7,557 nt of DNA, taken from Steroidobacteraceae bacterium (lineage in GTDB: Bacteria; Pseudomonadota; Gammaproteobacteria; Steroidobacterales; Steroidobacteraceae). Where the stretch lies: NCBI GenBank assembly GCA_025927665.1, contig JAICKZ010000159.1, positions 1-7,557 on the forward strand, given 5' to 3'. Below are positions 1 through 6,596 of this stretch, in pieces. The notes beneath the pieces are model-generated. The model did no database searches. It was not told where the DNA came from and saw only the letters and a list, made by a program, of their open reading frames with translations. Made by a program: the position numbers and the translations under genes. Every line of letters begins with the position of its first letter. The stretch's first letter is position 1.

Positions 1-581
1 ATAAAAGCAGACTTTCCAAACAGTTCTTTGAAAAAATCAATCCCTAGCATGTGAAATAGTACTTCCCACAGTCCCAATAGCATCCAAAATACACCTGTAA
101 ATGCTGCCGCTTCCGCCAGCATCAATTTGTTTCGCCAAGCAAAGACGAATAGCGCATCATACTGTGGCTTCCATCTTCCAGTATTGAGGCGGCATTGTAA
201 GAATGGCAGTGCCATTAACCACAGTACACTTAATTCAAGCGCGTACTGGAACGATTCAGATGGATTTAGAATGTTATTATTTATCGAAACGTTTACGACG
301 CTGCCTTGATGCCAACCAAAATAGAAAAACAGAATACATTGAATGATTAACACAAATATAGTAAATGGTTTCTTTATGTGGTCTGCTAATAATTGAATTG
401 TCAAAGGAAGGAAAATTGAAATTGTATAGAACGCAACAATCCAAGATGGATTTTTTGCAGACCAGTGTCCCGTATCTAAAGATAAGTGTAAAAGATACAG
501 CGATAACCCTTGAATGATCGCGGTTATCAAAATAATAGAAACAACTGATTCTTTATTTTTTAAAATTATTGCCGATTCCAT
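1..581 (-). CDS. DUF4153-type multi-pass membrane protein (partial, C-terminus outside window)
   Basis: This reading frame is uninterrupted from an ATG at 581 down to base 1, giving 193 N-terminal residues with no stop, so the gene continues beyond the left edge. The product is an integral inner-membrane protein. Hydrophobic segments are visible at about residues 13-31, 47-66, 73-89, 115-129 and 155-179. The stretch around 161-188, with FTGVFWMLLGLW followed by GIDFFKELF, matches my memory of the motif common in bacterial DUF4153 proteins, whose biochemical role is unknown. A Shine-Dalgarno-like AGGTGG (complement of 589-594) sits 7 bases before the ATG, which supports this start. The gene is much more AT-rich than the rest of the window (about 33% GC over 301-540) and favours TTA leucine codons. 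It reads in the same direction as the thioredoxin-domain gene upstream, but the 156-base gap suggests its own promoter. The family assignment rests on motif memory, not a search. Confidence 0.75.
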   Translation of the reverse strand, partial: MESAIILKNKESVVSIILITAIIQGLSLYLLHLSLDTGHWSAKNPSWIVAFYTISIFLPLTIQLLADHIKKPFTIFVLIIQCILFFYFGWHQGSVVNVSINNNILNPSESFQYALELSVLWLMALPFLQCRLNTGRWKPQYDALFVFAWRNKLMLAEAAAFTGVFWMLLGLWEVLFHMLGIDFFKELFGKSAF

Positions 582-737
582 ATATCCACCACCTGTAATC
601 ATTAGTCTAAAAATTGTCTCTAAATAATATTTCTTTCTGTTATTTTCTTCTGGACATATCTACACCCATCCAAAGTACATCGAATGATTTTAACTGACAT
701 ATTGGTCTAACGAATTCACCATGGACGAGTTAATTAC
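582..737. other. AT-rich intergenic spacer
   Basis: This spacer separates the stop of the thioredoxin-domain gene from the start of the DUF4153 gene; both lie on the minus strand. The 601-660 part is only about 25% GC. It should hold the 3' end signals of the upstream gene and the promoter of the downstream gene. I could find neither a GC-rich stem followed by T residues nor a well-spaced -35/-10 pair, so no specific site is called. Confidence 0.5.
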
Positions 738-2852
738 TTAAACACCTCGCGTTATTGCAATCAATGCTTCCAATGATCGTATGGGTTCGCCACAGGTTTC
801 GCCTTGACATACATACGCAATGGTATTTTCTGCGCTTGTTTTTACAGCCAAAGAAGGAGGTAGTGCCGCCTCCGTTGGAATAGCAAAAATTAAGCGACGT
901 GGTTGATATAACGCGTTCAACGCCACTTGCCAATGTTGTATCTCAGTCGCATGGCCGCGAATGATGATCATCGATGTAGGTGACAGATATTCAGACAACG
1001 CAATCAACATGCTGGTGTGTGCCGAAGGAAAGCGTTGCAACGTCGGCCACGCGGAACGCAAAGTATTTTCTGCCGCTTGCAAGTAATGGGTATTGCCCAG
1101 CAAGTAGCCTAATTGCAGCAAACATCGTGCAGCAATGGCATTGCCAGCCGGAGTGGCGTCATCGGCAACCGATTTAGGTCGATGAATTAATTGCTCGTGA
1201 TGGTTGGCAGTAAAATAAAATCCACCTCGTTCTTCATCTGCAAAATCTTTTAGTAATTTGTTTGCCAACTCGATGGCAAATTGTAAATCACTGTCGCGCC
1301 AACGTGTTTGTAATAGTTCCAAGGTGGCATCCAACAGAAAAGCATAATCGTCAAGATAGGCAGGAAAGCGGCTTTGATCGTTGGCTTGTACCGCGAATAA
1401 TTGTCCGTCACGCCATGCATGATGCTTTATTTGGTCCAATGCGTTACATGCCGCATCGGTCAATGAGGAATTATTTAGGTTGCGCGCGGCGATTGCGAGT
1501 GCGGCAATGGTCAGCCCATTCCATGAAGTAAGTATTTTGTTGTCCAGTCCAGGCGCAACGCGTAATTCACGCATGGATAACAAGCGTTGTCGCGCGTGAT
1601 CAAGTTCATGCTCCGCATCCGTAATGTCGATTTTTAATTCTGTTGCAACGTCGTGAATACTTCGATAGCCGTGCAGGTGCCAGTGGTGCATGCCATGTTC
1701 GACAAAGTTGGCAGATTGATCCAATCCAAAGCGTTTGGAAAATACGGAGTATTCATTCGCGGGCAGTGCAGTTTCAACCAGCTCTTTGTCCCATACATAG
1801 TATTTACCTTCTTGCCCTTCTGAATCCGCATCCATTGCGGACCAGAAAGCATGAGTAGGTGATTGCATCTCACGCAGCAACCATGTCGCGGTCTCATGCG
1901 CCACGCGCTTGAACAGTGGATCACCCGTTGCGGTAGCTGCTTGGGCATAGATTCGCAATAGTTCGGCATTGTCATACAGCATCTTTTCAAAATGCGGAAT
2001 CATCCAGTAACGATCCACCGAGTAACGAAAAAAACCGCCACCCAGTTGATCATATAAACCCCCTTCGGCCATGCGAGTGAGTGTTAATGCGCTCATAAAC
2101 AATGCGTGTAGATCGGGCTGTTCATCACCGCTGCTCGCGTGCCAATGACGCAATAAAAAATCCAGTGTGCGTGGATGCGGAAATTTAGGCGCGTCACCAA
2201 AACCGCCAAATTGACGATCGAATTGTGCTTCCAATGTGGCACGTGCTTGACGCATCGGCTCGTCGTTCAATGAGTTATCGTGATCGGGAACAGGTTGCAT
2301 GTCAGCAAACATTTTTTGCAACGCTGAATTTTGCTGACGTATATCTTCACTGCGTTCTTGATAGAACTGCGACACTCGCTGCAGGATTTCAACAAATGCT
2401 GGCATGCCGTGGCGTGGTATGGGTGGAAAGTAAGTGCCGCCAAAGAAAGGCATGTGATCGTCATGGGTTAAGAACATTGTCAACGGCCAACCGCCAGAAC
2501 GCTGCGTCAGTACTTGATGTGCGAACTGATAAATCTTGTCCAGATCTGGGCGCTCCTCACGATCTACTTTTATGTTGATGAATAACTTATTCATCACGGC
2601 GGCAGTTGCTTCATTTTCAAATGATTCATGTGCCATGACATGACACCAATGACATGCTGAATAACCAATCGATAATAAAATAGGTTTGCCCTGATCGCGT
2701 GCCAGTTGTAACGACGTTTCGTTCCATGCATGCCAGTTGACCGGGTTGCTGGCGTGTTGTAACAGATAGGGACTGGTTTCATTGGCCAGTGCATTCTGAT
2801 GTATTGCTGCAGTAGAGATTTTCATAAGAGCAATATAGCTCAAGTTGAGCAC
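738..2852 (-). CDS. SSP411/YyaL-type thioredoxin domain-containing protein (DUF255)
   Basis: The 704-residue product has the usual length and architecture of the SSP411 (spermatogenesis-associated protein 20)/YyaL family, which combines an N-terminal thioredoxin fold with an (alpha/alpha)6-barrel-like region. Family hallmarks are visible: LANETSPYLLQHA at residues 22-34, GYSACHWCHVMAHESFE at 63-79 with the redox-type CHWC (C67, C70), and KVDREERPDLD at 95-105. Further along are GGLYDQLGGGFFRYSVD and IPHFEKMLYDNA, then SWNGLTIAALA, and a C-terminal CQGETC. There is no signal peptide, so it is probably cytoplasmic. Its substrate and reaction are not established for bacteria. The start is uncertain: the frame opens with GTG at 2852, but an in-frame ATG at 2825 still precedes the conserved region, and neither has a good Shine-Dalgarno. 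The gene is divergent from the DUF2147 gene across a short region. Family identity is very sure; function is not. Confidence 0.94.
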   Translation of the reverse strand: MLNLSYIALMKISTAAIHQNALANETSPYLLQHASNPVNWHAWNETSLQLARDQGKPILLSIGYSACHWCHVMAHESFENEATAAVMNKLFINIKVDREERPDLDKIYQFAHQVLTQRSGGWPLTMFLTHDDHMPFFGGTYFPPIPRHGMPAFVEILQRVSQFYQERSEDIRQQNSALQKMFADMQPVPDHDNSLNDEPMRQARATLEAQFDRQFGGFGDAPKFPHPRTLDFLLRHWHASSGDEQPDLHALFMSALTLTRMAEGGLYDQLGGGFFRYSVDRYWMIPHFEKMLYDNAELLRIYAQAATATGDPLFKRVAHETATWLLREMQSPTHAFWSAMDADSEGQEGKYYVWDKELVETALPANEYSVFSKRFGLDQSANFVEHGMHHWHLHGYRSIHDVATELKIDITDAEHELDHARQRLLSMRELRVAPGLDNKILTSWNGLTIAALAIAARNLNNSSLTDAACNALDQIKHHAWRDGQLFAVQANDQSRFPAYLDDYAFLLDATLELLQTRWRDSDLQFAIELANKLLKDFADEERGGFYFTANHHEQLIHRPKSVADDATPAGNAIAARCLLQLGYLLGNTHYLQAAENTLRSAWPTLQRFPSAHTSMLIALSEYLSPTSMIIIRGHATEIQHWQVALNALYQPRRLIFAIPTEAALPPSLAVKTSAENTIAYVCQGETCGEPIRSLEALIAITRGV
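2828..2850. repeat. Overlapping small inverted repeats at the start of the thioredoxin-domain gene
   Basis: GCTCAAGTTGAGC at 2838-2850 is a perfect palindrome with 6-base arms around one base. Its left GCTC also pairs with GAGC at 2828-2831 across AATATA, so two hairpins could form that exclude each other. The block lies between the GTG (2852) and ATG (2825) candidate starts. It could be an operator half-site or leader structure, or chance; the stems are short. Confidence 0.4.
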
Positions 2853-2866
2853 GTATGCTTTCGGGC

Positions 2867-2895
2867 TTGCATTACCTCATCAATTGCGGTGTAGT
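2867..2895 (+). promoter_or_regulatory. Weak candidate promoter for the DUF2147 gene
   Basis: TTGCAT (2867-2872) and TGTAGT (2890-2895) are separated by 17 bases and lie about 32 bases before the start codon at 2928. They match the sigma-70 -35 and -10 consensus at 3 of 6 and 4 of 6 positions. Position and spacing are right but the match is poor, so this is only a candidate. Confidence 0.25.
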
Positions 2896-2916
2896 GGTTC
2901 GACCGTTCGTTAAACT

Positions 2917-2921
2917 AGGAG
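2917..2921 (+). promoter_or_regulatory. Ribosome binding site of the DUF2147 gene
   Basis: AGGAG lies 6 bases before the ATG at 2928. It is the clearest Shine-Dalgarno sequence in the window and fixes the start of the DUF2147 gene, placing the signal peptide directly at the N-terminus. Confidence 0.8.
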
Positions 2922-2927
2922 CACATC

Positions 2928-3404
2928 ATGTCTACGCATTCGTTGAAAAAGTTATGTGCGGCAATGTTGATAACAATAATGGCACTAATGGTAGTACCGC
3001 TACATGCTGCGGATGATCCACAAACTGTTATTCAAGGTAACTGGCTTACTGAACCAAAGGACGGCATCATTCAGATCACCAAAGTGGCTGACGACACTTA
3101 TGAAGGTCGTATTGTCGGCGGCAATCAACCTGGCAAATTGGACGGCAACAATCCCGACATTACCAAGCGCGGCTTGACTTTGCGCGGTCAGATTATCATG
3201 CGCGGTCTTAAATACACTGGCGATGGCGAATGGTCTGGCGGAACTATTTATGATCCCAAGAGTGGCAGCACCTATCGTTGCAAGCTTGAACTGCGCGGAG
3301 ACGGTACATTAAAGGTGCGTGGTTATATTGGATTTTCATTGATTGGCAAAACACAAATCTGGACACGCTATACAGGAACCTCCATGGATTTGCCGAGGAG
3401 TTGA
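2928..3404 (+). CDS. Secreted DUF2147 domain-containing protein
   Basis: The 158-residue product begins with a typical Sec signal peptide: basic KK at residues 7-8, a hydrophobic core at about 10-24, and a likely cleavage after LHA at 27. The mature protein should therefore be periplasmic or exported. The rest carries the DUF2147 pattern: GNWLTEPKDG (37-46), DGNNPD (72-77) followed by RGLTLRGQIIMRGLKY, EWSGGTIYDPKSGSTY (101-116), and VRGYIGFSLIGKTQIWTR (130-147). DUF2147 proteins are small beta-rich exported proteins of unknown function, common in proteobacteria. Length fits the family. The start is well supported by AGGAG 6 bases upstream. The stop at 3402-3404 overlaps by two bases a possible TTG start of the following PAS gene, so the two may be co-transcribed. 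I am confident of the family and can say nothing about a molecular role. Confidence 0.92.
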   Translation: MSTHSLKKLCAAMLITIMALMVVPLHAADDPQTVIQGNWLTEPKDGIIQITKVADDTYEGRIVGGNQPGKLDGNNPDITKRGLTLRGQIIMRGLKYTGDGEWSGGTIYDPKSGSTYRCKLELRGDGTLKVRGYIGFSLIGKTQIWTRYTGTSMDLPRS

Positions 3405-4990
3405 TAGAACCTATAAGAGAAGGTGCACTTCAGATTGTCTGGCCGTTGCCGATGCAGGGTCGAATGGTATTCCCAGTCGGTTTGCGTGTGATGCAACAAT
3501 CTCTACTTCAACAAGACAGCGCTGAGCATTCTTTAAATGAGAAACTTCTCATGGATAAAGTGCATCAGGCTTACAACGTTGCGCCCCGAATATTTCTGCC
3601 AGCATTGTCATTATCGTTTCTATTGGCCGCCGGTGTATGGAATCAAACTTCACATGCATGGCTTATCGCATGGCTTTGTATGGTTGCCAGTTGTTACCTC
3701 ATTCGAGCAGTTGATTGGCGTCACTATCATTCATTGGCGGAACAGCATCGTGATGCTCGCATCTGGAGTTTTCACATGCACTTGGCTGCGGCGGTAACCG
3801 GTTTGATGTGGGGATTGGCCGCATTTCTACCTAGCAGTACACAGGTTTCATTTTTTATTGGCTTTGTGCTGACTGGTGTAAGTGCCGGTGCGGTACCAGG
3901 ACTATCCAGTTTGCCGCGTGCAGCCATGGCATTTGTTGTTTGTTGTATCACTCCCTTTGCCCTGCATTCATTTATTGATGATGGGTTGAATCATATTTTA
4001 ATGGGTTTGATGTCGTTGTTATTCATTGCAGTGATGATAATCACGATAATTACCACGCACGCTCGTGTTGATCTTGGAATACGACAAAGATTGCAGCTCA
4101 TTCAACGTGATGCGGAACTGACCCACAATGAAAAACTTCGTAATACGGTGAATGAATCATTACGTAGGGCGCAAGCGCAGTTGCGTAGCTTTATTAACTA
4201 TGCGCCTGCAGCCGTCGCCATGTTCGATTGTAAACTGCAGTATCTTGCTTACAGTGCTCGCTGGACAACCGATTATGGTTTATTAAAAAATGAAAATACT
4301 GATCAGTTCTTGAAGGGACGTAACTTCTTTGAGGTCATGCCCGATGCTGCCGAGATGATGCGCGAATCATTCGCCGCATCATTAGCGGGTGAAGTGCAAA
4401 CTAATGATCAATATCCCTTCATTCGCAACGATGGTACGGTGCGTTGGTTTCGTTGGGAAATGCGTCCATGGTACGAAGATAGTGGTGCAATGGGCGGTGT
4501 AGTGATGTATAGCGAAGACATTACAGATGCGAAGCGAACTAACGATGCGTTGTACGCTCGTGAACGCTTGCTCGATAAGCTGGGCGTGCAAGTGCCGGGC
4601 GTGATGTTCCAAGGTCGCTGGCGTAAAGATGCAGGTTTTCGTCTGACCTACGTAAGTGCCAATGCATATTCGGTGTGTGGTTTAACATCAGAACAACTTT
4701 GTCAACAACCATCGCTTTATCTTAAATTGTTCGCTGCATATGAGCGTGTGCATTTGCGTAATGCCGCGCAGCTGGCGGCCGCCAGGGCGGGCAATATTCA
4801 TTTACAATTGCGCATACGCACCAAGGACAAAAGCATACGTTGGTTGCAGATCAACGCAGTGGCGGAACGGTTGGCGGATGCTAGCGTGTTGTGGTATGGC
4901 TACGTGGAAGATGTGTCACTGCGTCATAAAATGGCGCTGGATTTAGCGAAGTATGGTGCATTGGGTGAGGAGCGTAGTTCAGCGGCGTAA
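3401..4990 (+). CDS. Six-helix membrane sensor protein with two PAS domains and no visible output domain
   Basis: Read from TTG at 3401 the product has 529 residues. Six hydrophobic segments are visible at about 63-80, 85-101, 124-143, 147-168, 173-192 and 197-218, resembling the membrane region seen ahead of PAS and GGDEF or kinase modules in many gammaproteobacterial sensors. A charged helical linker (about 222-265) leads to PAS 1 (about 260-380, with RNDGTVRWFRWEMRPW and GGVVMYSEDITD). PAS 2 follows at about 385-513, with VPGVMFQGRWR, DKSIRWLQI and LWYGYVEDVS. The protein stops 16 residues after the second PAS, at the point where a kinase or GGDEF domain would normally begin. The start is unsure: TTG has its GAGGAG directly adjacent with no spacer; ATG at 3464 has AGGG 4 bases upstream; ATG at 3551 lies just before the first helix. 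The gene follows the DUF2147 gene without a gap. Role inferred: membrane signal sensing, partner unknown. Confidence 0.82.
   Translation: MIEPIREGALQIVWPLPMQGRMVFPVGLRVMQQSLLQQDSAEHSLNEKLLMDKVHQAYNVAPRIFLPALSLSFLLAAGVWNQTSHAWLIAWLCMVASCYLIRAVDWRHYHSLAEQHRDARIWSFHMHLAAAVTGLMWGLAAFLPSSTQVSFFIGFVLTGVSAGAVPGLSSLPRAAMAFVVCCITPFALHSFIDDGLNHILMGLMSLLFIAVMIITIITTHARVDLGIRQRLQLIQRDAELTHNEKLRNTVNESLRRAQAQLRSFINYAPAAVAMFDCKLQYLAYSARWTTDYGLLKNENTDQFLKGRNFFEVMPDAAEMMRESFAASLAGEVQTNDQYPFIRNDGTVRWFRWEMRPWYEDSGAMGGVVMYSEDITDAKRTNDALYARERLLDKLGVQVPGVMFQGRWRKDAGFRLTYVSANAYSVCGLTSEQLCQQPSLYLKLFAAYERVHLRNAAQLAAARAGNIHLQLRIRTKDKSIRWLQINAVAERLADASVLWYGYVEDVSLRHKMALDLAKYGALGEERSSAA
3537..3552. repeat. Inverted repeat overlapping a candidate start codon of the PAS gene
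   Basis: ATGAGAA at 3537-3543 and TTCTCAT at 3546-3552 are perfect inverted arms around two bases. The right arm includes the first two bases of the in-frame ATG at 3551, which is one of three candidate starts of the PAS protein. In mRNA the loop would have to open slightly, leaving about 6 pairs. It could mask that start, or be chance. Confidence 0.35.
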
Positions 4991-4997
4991 TGATTAC

Positions 4998-5768
4998 TTA
5001 CCATTGCATGCCAATCCATTTGCGTTGATCGGCAAGTACAAAGTCTTTCATCGGTGTGCGATACAACTCAGTCATGCTGTTACTGTTCAAGATATCTACT
5101 TTTCCATATTGCCAGCAACCATCGCCGAATAACAACAACACATTGTCCGCAAATTGCAAAGCGATATTGGGATCATGCAAGCTCATTATTACTGCACAGC
5201 CTGCATCGGCTTTATGGCGGAACAAGTTCAGTACTTGTCGTTGATGTTGTGGATCAAGATGATTGATCGGTTCGTCCAATACGAATATCGAAGGTGATTG
5301 TGTCAGTGCCACAGCAATGGCAAGACGACGGCGCTCACCGCCAGATAAAGTCTGTATGCTGCGATCGGCAGTTTCCACCAAGTCCACGGCATGCAACGCA
5401 GTGCGTGCAACTTCGTAATCATCCGCTGATTCCCACTGCCAGAAATTGATATGCGGATGACGACCGCTCACCGCACATTCTAATGCCGTGACTGGAAAAG
5501 GCTCTTCAAAGTCTTGTGCAACAAAGGCACGATGCTGCGCAATGTATTTGTGTGATAACGACTGCAATGGTTGATCATTCAACGACAGCTTGCCATGTTG
5601 AAACGGACGCAATCCCGCCAGCGTCTGTAAAGTCAACGATTTGCCCGTACCATTGCGACCGAGGACACATGTGATCGTGCCCGACGTCAAACTCATATTC
5701 AATTGCGATACTAGTGTTGTCGTGTTGACAACAATATCCAGTTGCGAACAACTTAAGCATGCTGACAT
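4998..5768 (-). CDS. ABC transporter ATP-binding protein, FecE/BtuD-like (iron-complex/cobalamin family)
   Basis: The 256-residue protein is a single complete ATP-binding cassette. Walker A is GRNGTGKS (37-44), the Q-loop glutamine is Q85, the signature is LSGGE (141-145), Walker B is IFVLDE (161-166), the D-loop follows in NHLD (169-172), and the H-loop histidine is H198. All catalytic residues are intact. The VTALECAVSGRHPH segment, DEPINHLDPQHQ and SLHDPNIAL resemble ATPases of the iron-siderophore, haem and cobalamin importers, which work at the inner face of the membrane with FecCD/BtuC-type permeases. Substrate cannot be told from sequence. No permease or binding protein is adjacent. 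The ATG at 5768 lies 2 bases after the protease stop and has no Shine-Dalgarno, so translation is probably coupled to the upstream gene. Downstream it converges on the PAS gene with a 7-base gap. Export roles cannot be excluded. Confidence 0.9.
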   Translation of the reverse strand: MSACLSCSQLDIVVNTTTLVSQLNMSLTSGTITCVLGRNGTGKSLTLQTLAGLRPFQHGKLSLNDQPLQSLSHKYIAQHRAFVAQDFEEPFPVTALECAVSGRHPHINFWQWESADDYEVARTALHAVDLVETADRSIQTLSGGERRRLAIAVALTQSPSIFVLDEPINHLDPQHQRQVLNLFRHKADAGCAVIMSLHDPNIALQFADNVLLLFGDGCWQYGKVDILNSNSMTELYRTPMKDFVLADQRKWIGMQW

Positions 5769-5770
5769 TA

Positions 5771-6538
5771 TTATTTAAGCCAATTGATTTCGCGTGCCGT
5801 CAAAGGACCAATGACAACCTGTCGCAATGAATCTGGTTGCACTGCTTGCGTGGTCGAGATTGGAATGCGACCTGCCATCAATTCCGCTTGTTCTTGTGGC
5901 AGCAGTGGTTGTTTATCTGGTTCCGCATAACCATCGGGGTCATTAGGTTGATTATTACTTAAATCATATTTGTCGGTTGCACCAAGTGTATGTAATAACT
6001 CATGTGCCAACACGACTTGGTTCGAGCCATTCTGTTGATCGCTCGCAAATAAATGTGCGATTCCCAGTAAGCCCTTTTGTAATCCAGTGGAATCAGGAAG
6101 CTGCGTTGCTCGTGCCGGATCGTGATACAACAGGAACATTCGAATTCGTACCATCGGTCCTGGTGGTTTGGGTATGCGCCAAGCAAACCAACGTAACTTC
6201 AAACTCCACCACATGATATCCATTCTGCCGTGATGCTCATTGATCAGTGGTGGCACTGAATTCAGTGCTGGTGCCAGCGTGAAACGAAAGGGCCGATCAA
6301 CATGCAAACCATATTCATGCGCTTGTGCGTCGAAGAAGGTTTCTATTTTTTCAAAGTCACTTTGCTGTAAAGAATTGACATAGTTTGCGGCTGCTTCACT
6401 GCCGTCAGCATTCACCGGATAAAGCGCTACTTGAATGGAGTCACGCCATTGTTTTGGATAGACACTTTCAGTCAGTGTGTTCAATGCAACAAACAACAGC
6501 ACCAACAGCAGAATGGCAATGCGGATCTTGCGGAACAT
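5771..6538 (-). CDS. Membrane-anchored metzincin-like zinc metalloprotease (putative)
   Basis: The 255-residue protein has a basic N-terminus (RKIR, 3-6) and one hydrophobic stretch at about 7-20 without an obvious cleavage site. It is therefore probably anchored in the inner membrane with its main part in the periplasm. HELLHTLGATD at 179-189 fits the zinc-binding pattern HEXXHXXGXXD: H179 and H183 would be ligands, E180 the catalytic base, and D189 a possible third ligand, as in snapalysin-type metzincins. M221 in AELMAGRIP could serve as the Met-turn. Ahead of this are conserved-looking blocks such as ALYPVNADGS (38-47) and RMFLLYHDPA (133-142). It resembles uncharacterised gammaproteobacterial proteins I remember, but I know no assigned function. 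The ATG at 6538 lies 50 bases after pdxH, and the stop is 2 bases before the ABC ATPase gene, so a three-gene operon is likely. Protease activity is inferred from the motif only. Confidence 0.8.
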   Translation of the reverse strand: MFRKIRIAILLLVLLFVALNTLTESVYPKQWRDSIQVALYPVNADGSEAAANYVNSLQQSDFEKIETFFDAQAHEYGLHVDRPFRFTLAPALNSVPPLINEHHGRMDIMWWSLKLRWFAWRIPKPPGPMVRIRMFLLYHDPARATQLPDSTGLQKGLLGIAHLFASDQQNGSNQVVLAHELLHTLGATDKYDLSNNQPNDPDGYAEPDKQPLLPQEQAELMAGRIPISTTQAVQPDSLRQVVIGPLTAREINWLK

Positions 6539-6583
6539 GTTAGATATTCAACGTTAGTATTTTCAATCGGGATTCAATTATGC

Positions 6584-6596
6584 ATCCATCATGGAT
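6584..6596. repeat. 13-base palindrome over the pdxH stop, flanked by short repeats
   Basis: ATCCAT-C-ATGGAT is a perfect palindrome covering the pdxH stop codon (6589-6591). GATTCAAT occurs at 6571-6578 and 6594-6601, and TTCAATCG at 6562-6569 and 6596-6603, all inside or next to the 50-base gap before the protease gene. There is no T-run typical of a terminator. It may be a processing or regulatory site, or chance. Confidence 0.3.

Noticed and set aside
127..309. Small plus-strand open frame inside the left-end membrane gene
   Set aside because: It runs antisense to an uninterrupted membrane-protein frame with a family motif and a ribosome site; its own product shows no recognisable domain.
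1634..1990. 118-residue minus-strand frame inside the SSP411 gene
   Set aside because: It is in another frame of the same strand within a strongly conserved gene and its product (rich in Cys, Met and Arg) looks like a shadow translation.
2225..2578. 117-residue plus-strand frame antisense to the SSP411 gene
   Set aside because: The opposite strand encodes conserved family motifs; the antisense product has no recognisable domain.
4987..4997. GTAAT-G-ATTAC palindrome filling the 7-base gap between the convergent PAS and ABC genes, as a bidirectional terminator
   Set aside because: The arms are only 5 AT-rich pairs around one base and no T-run follows on either strand, so a stable terminator hairpin is not credible.
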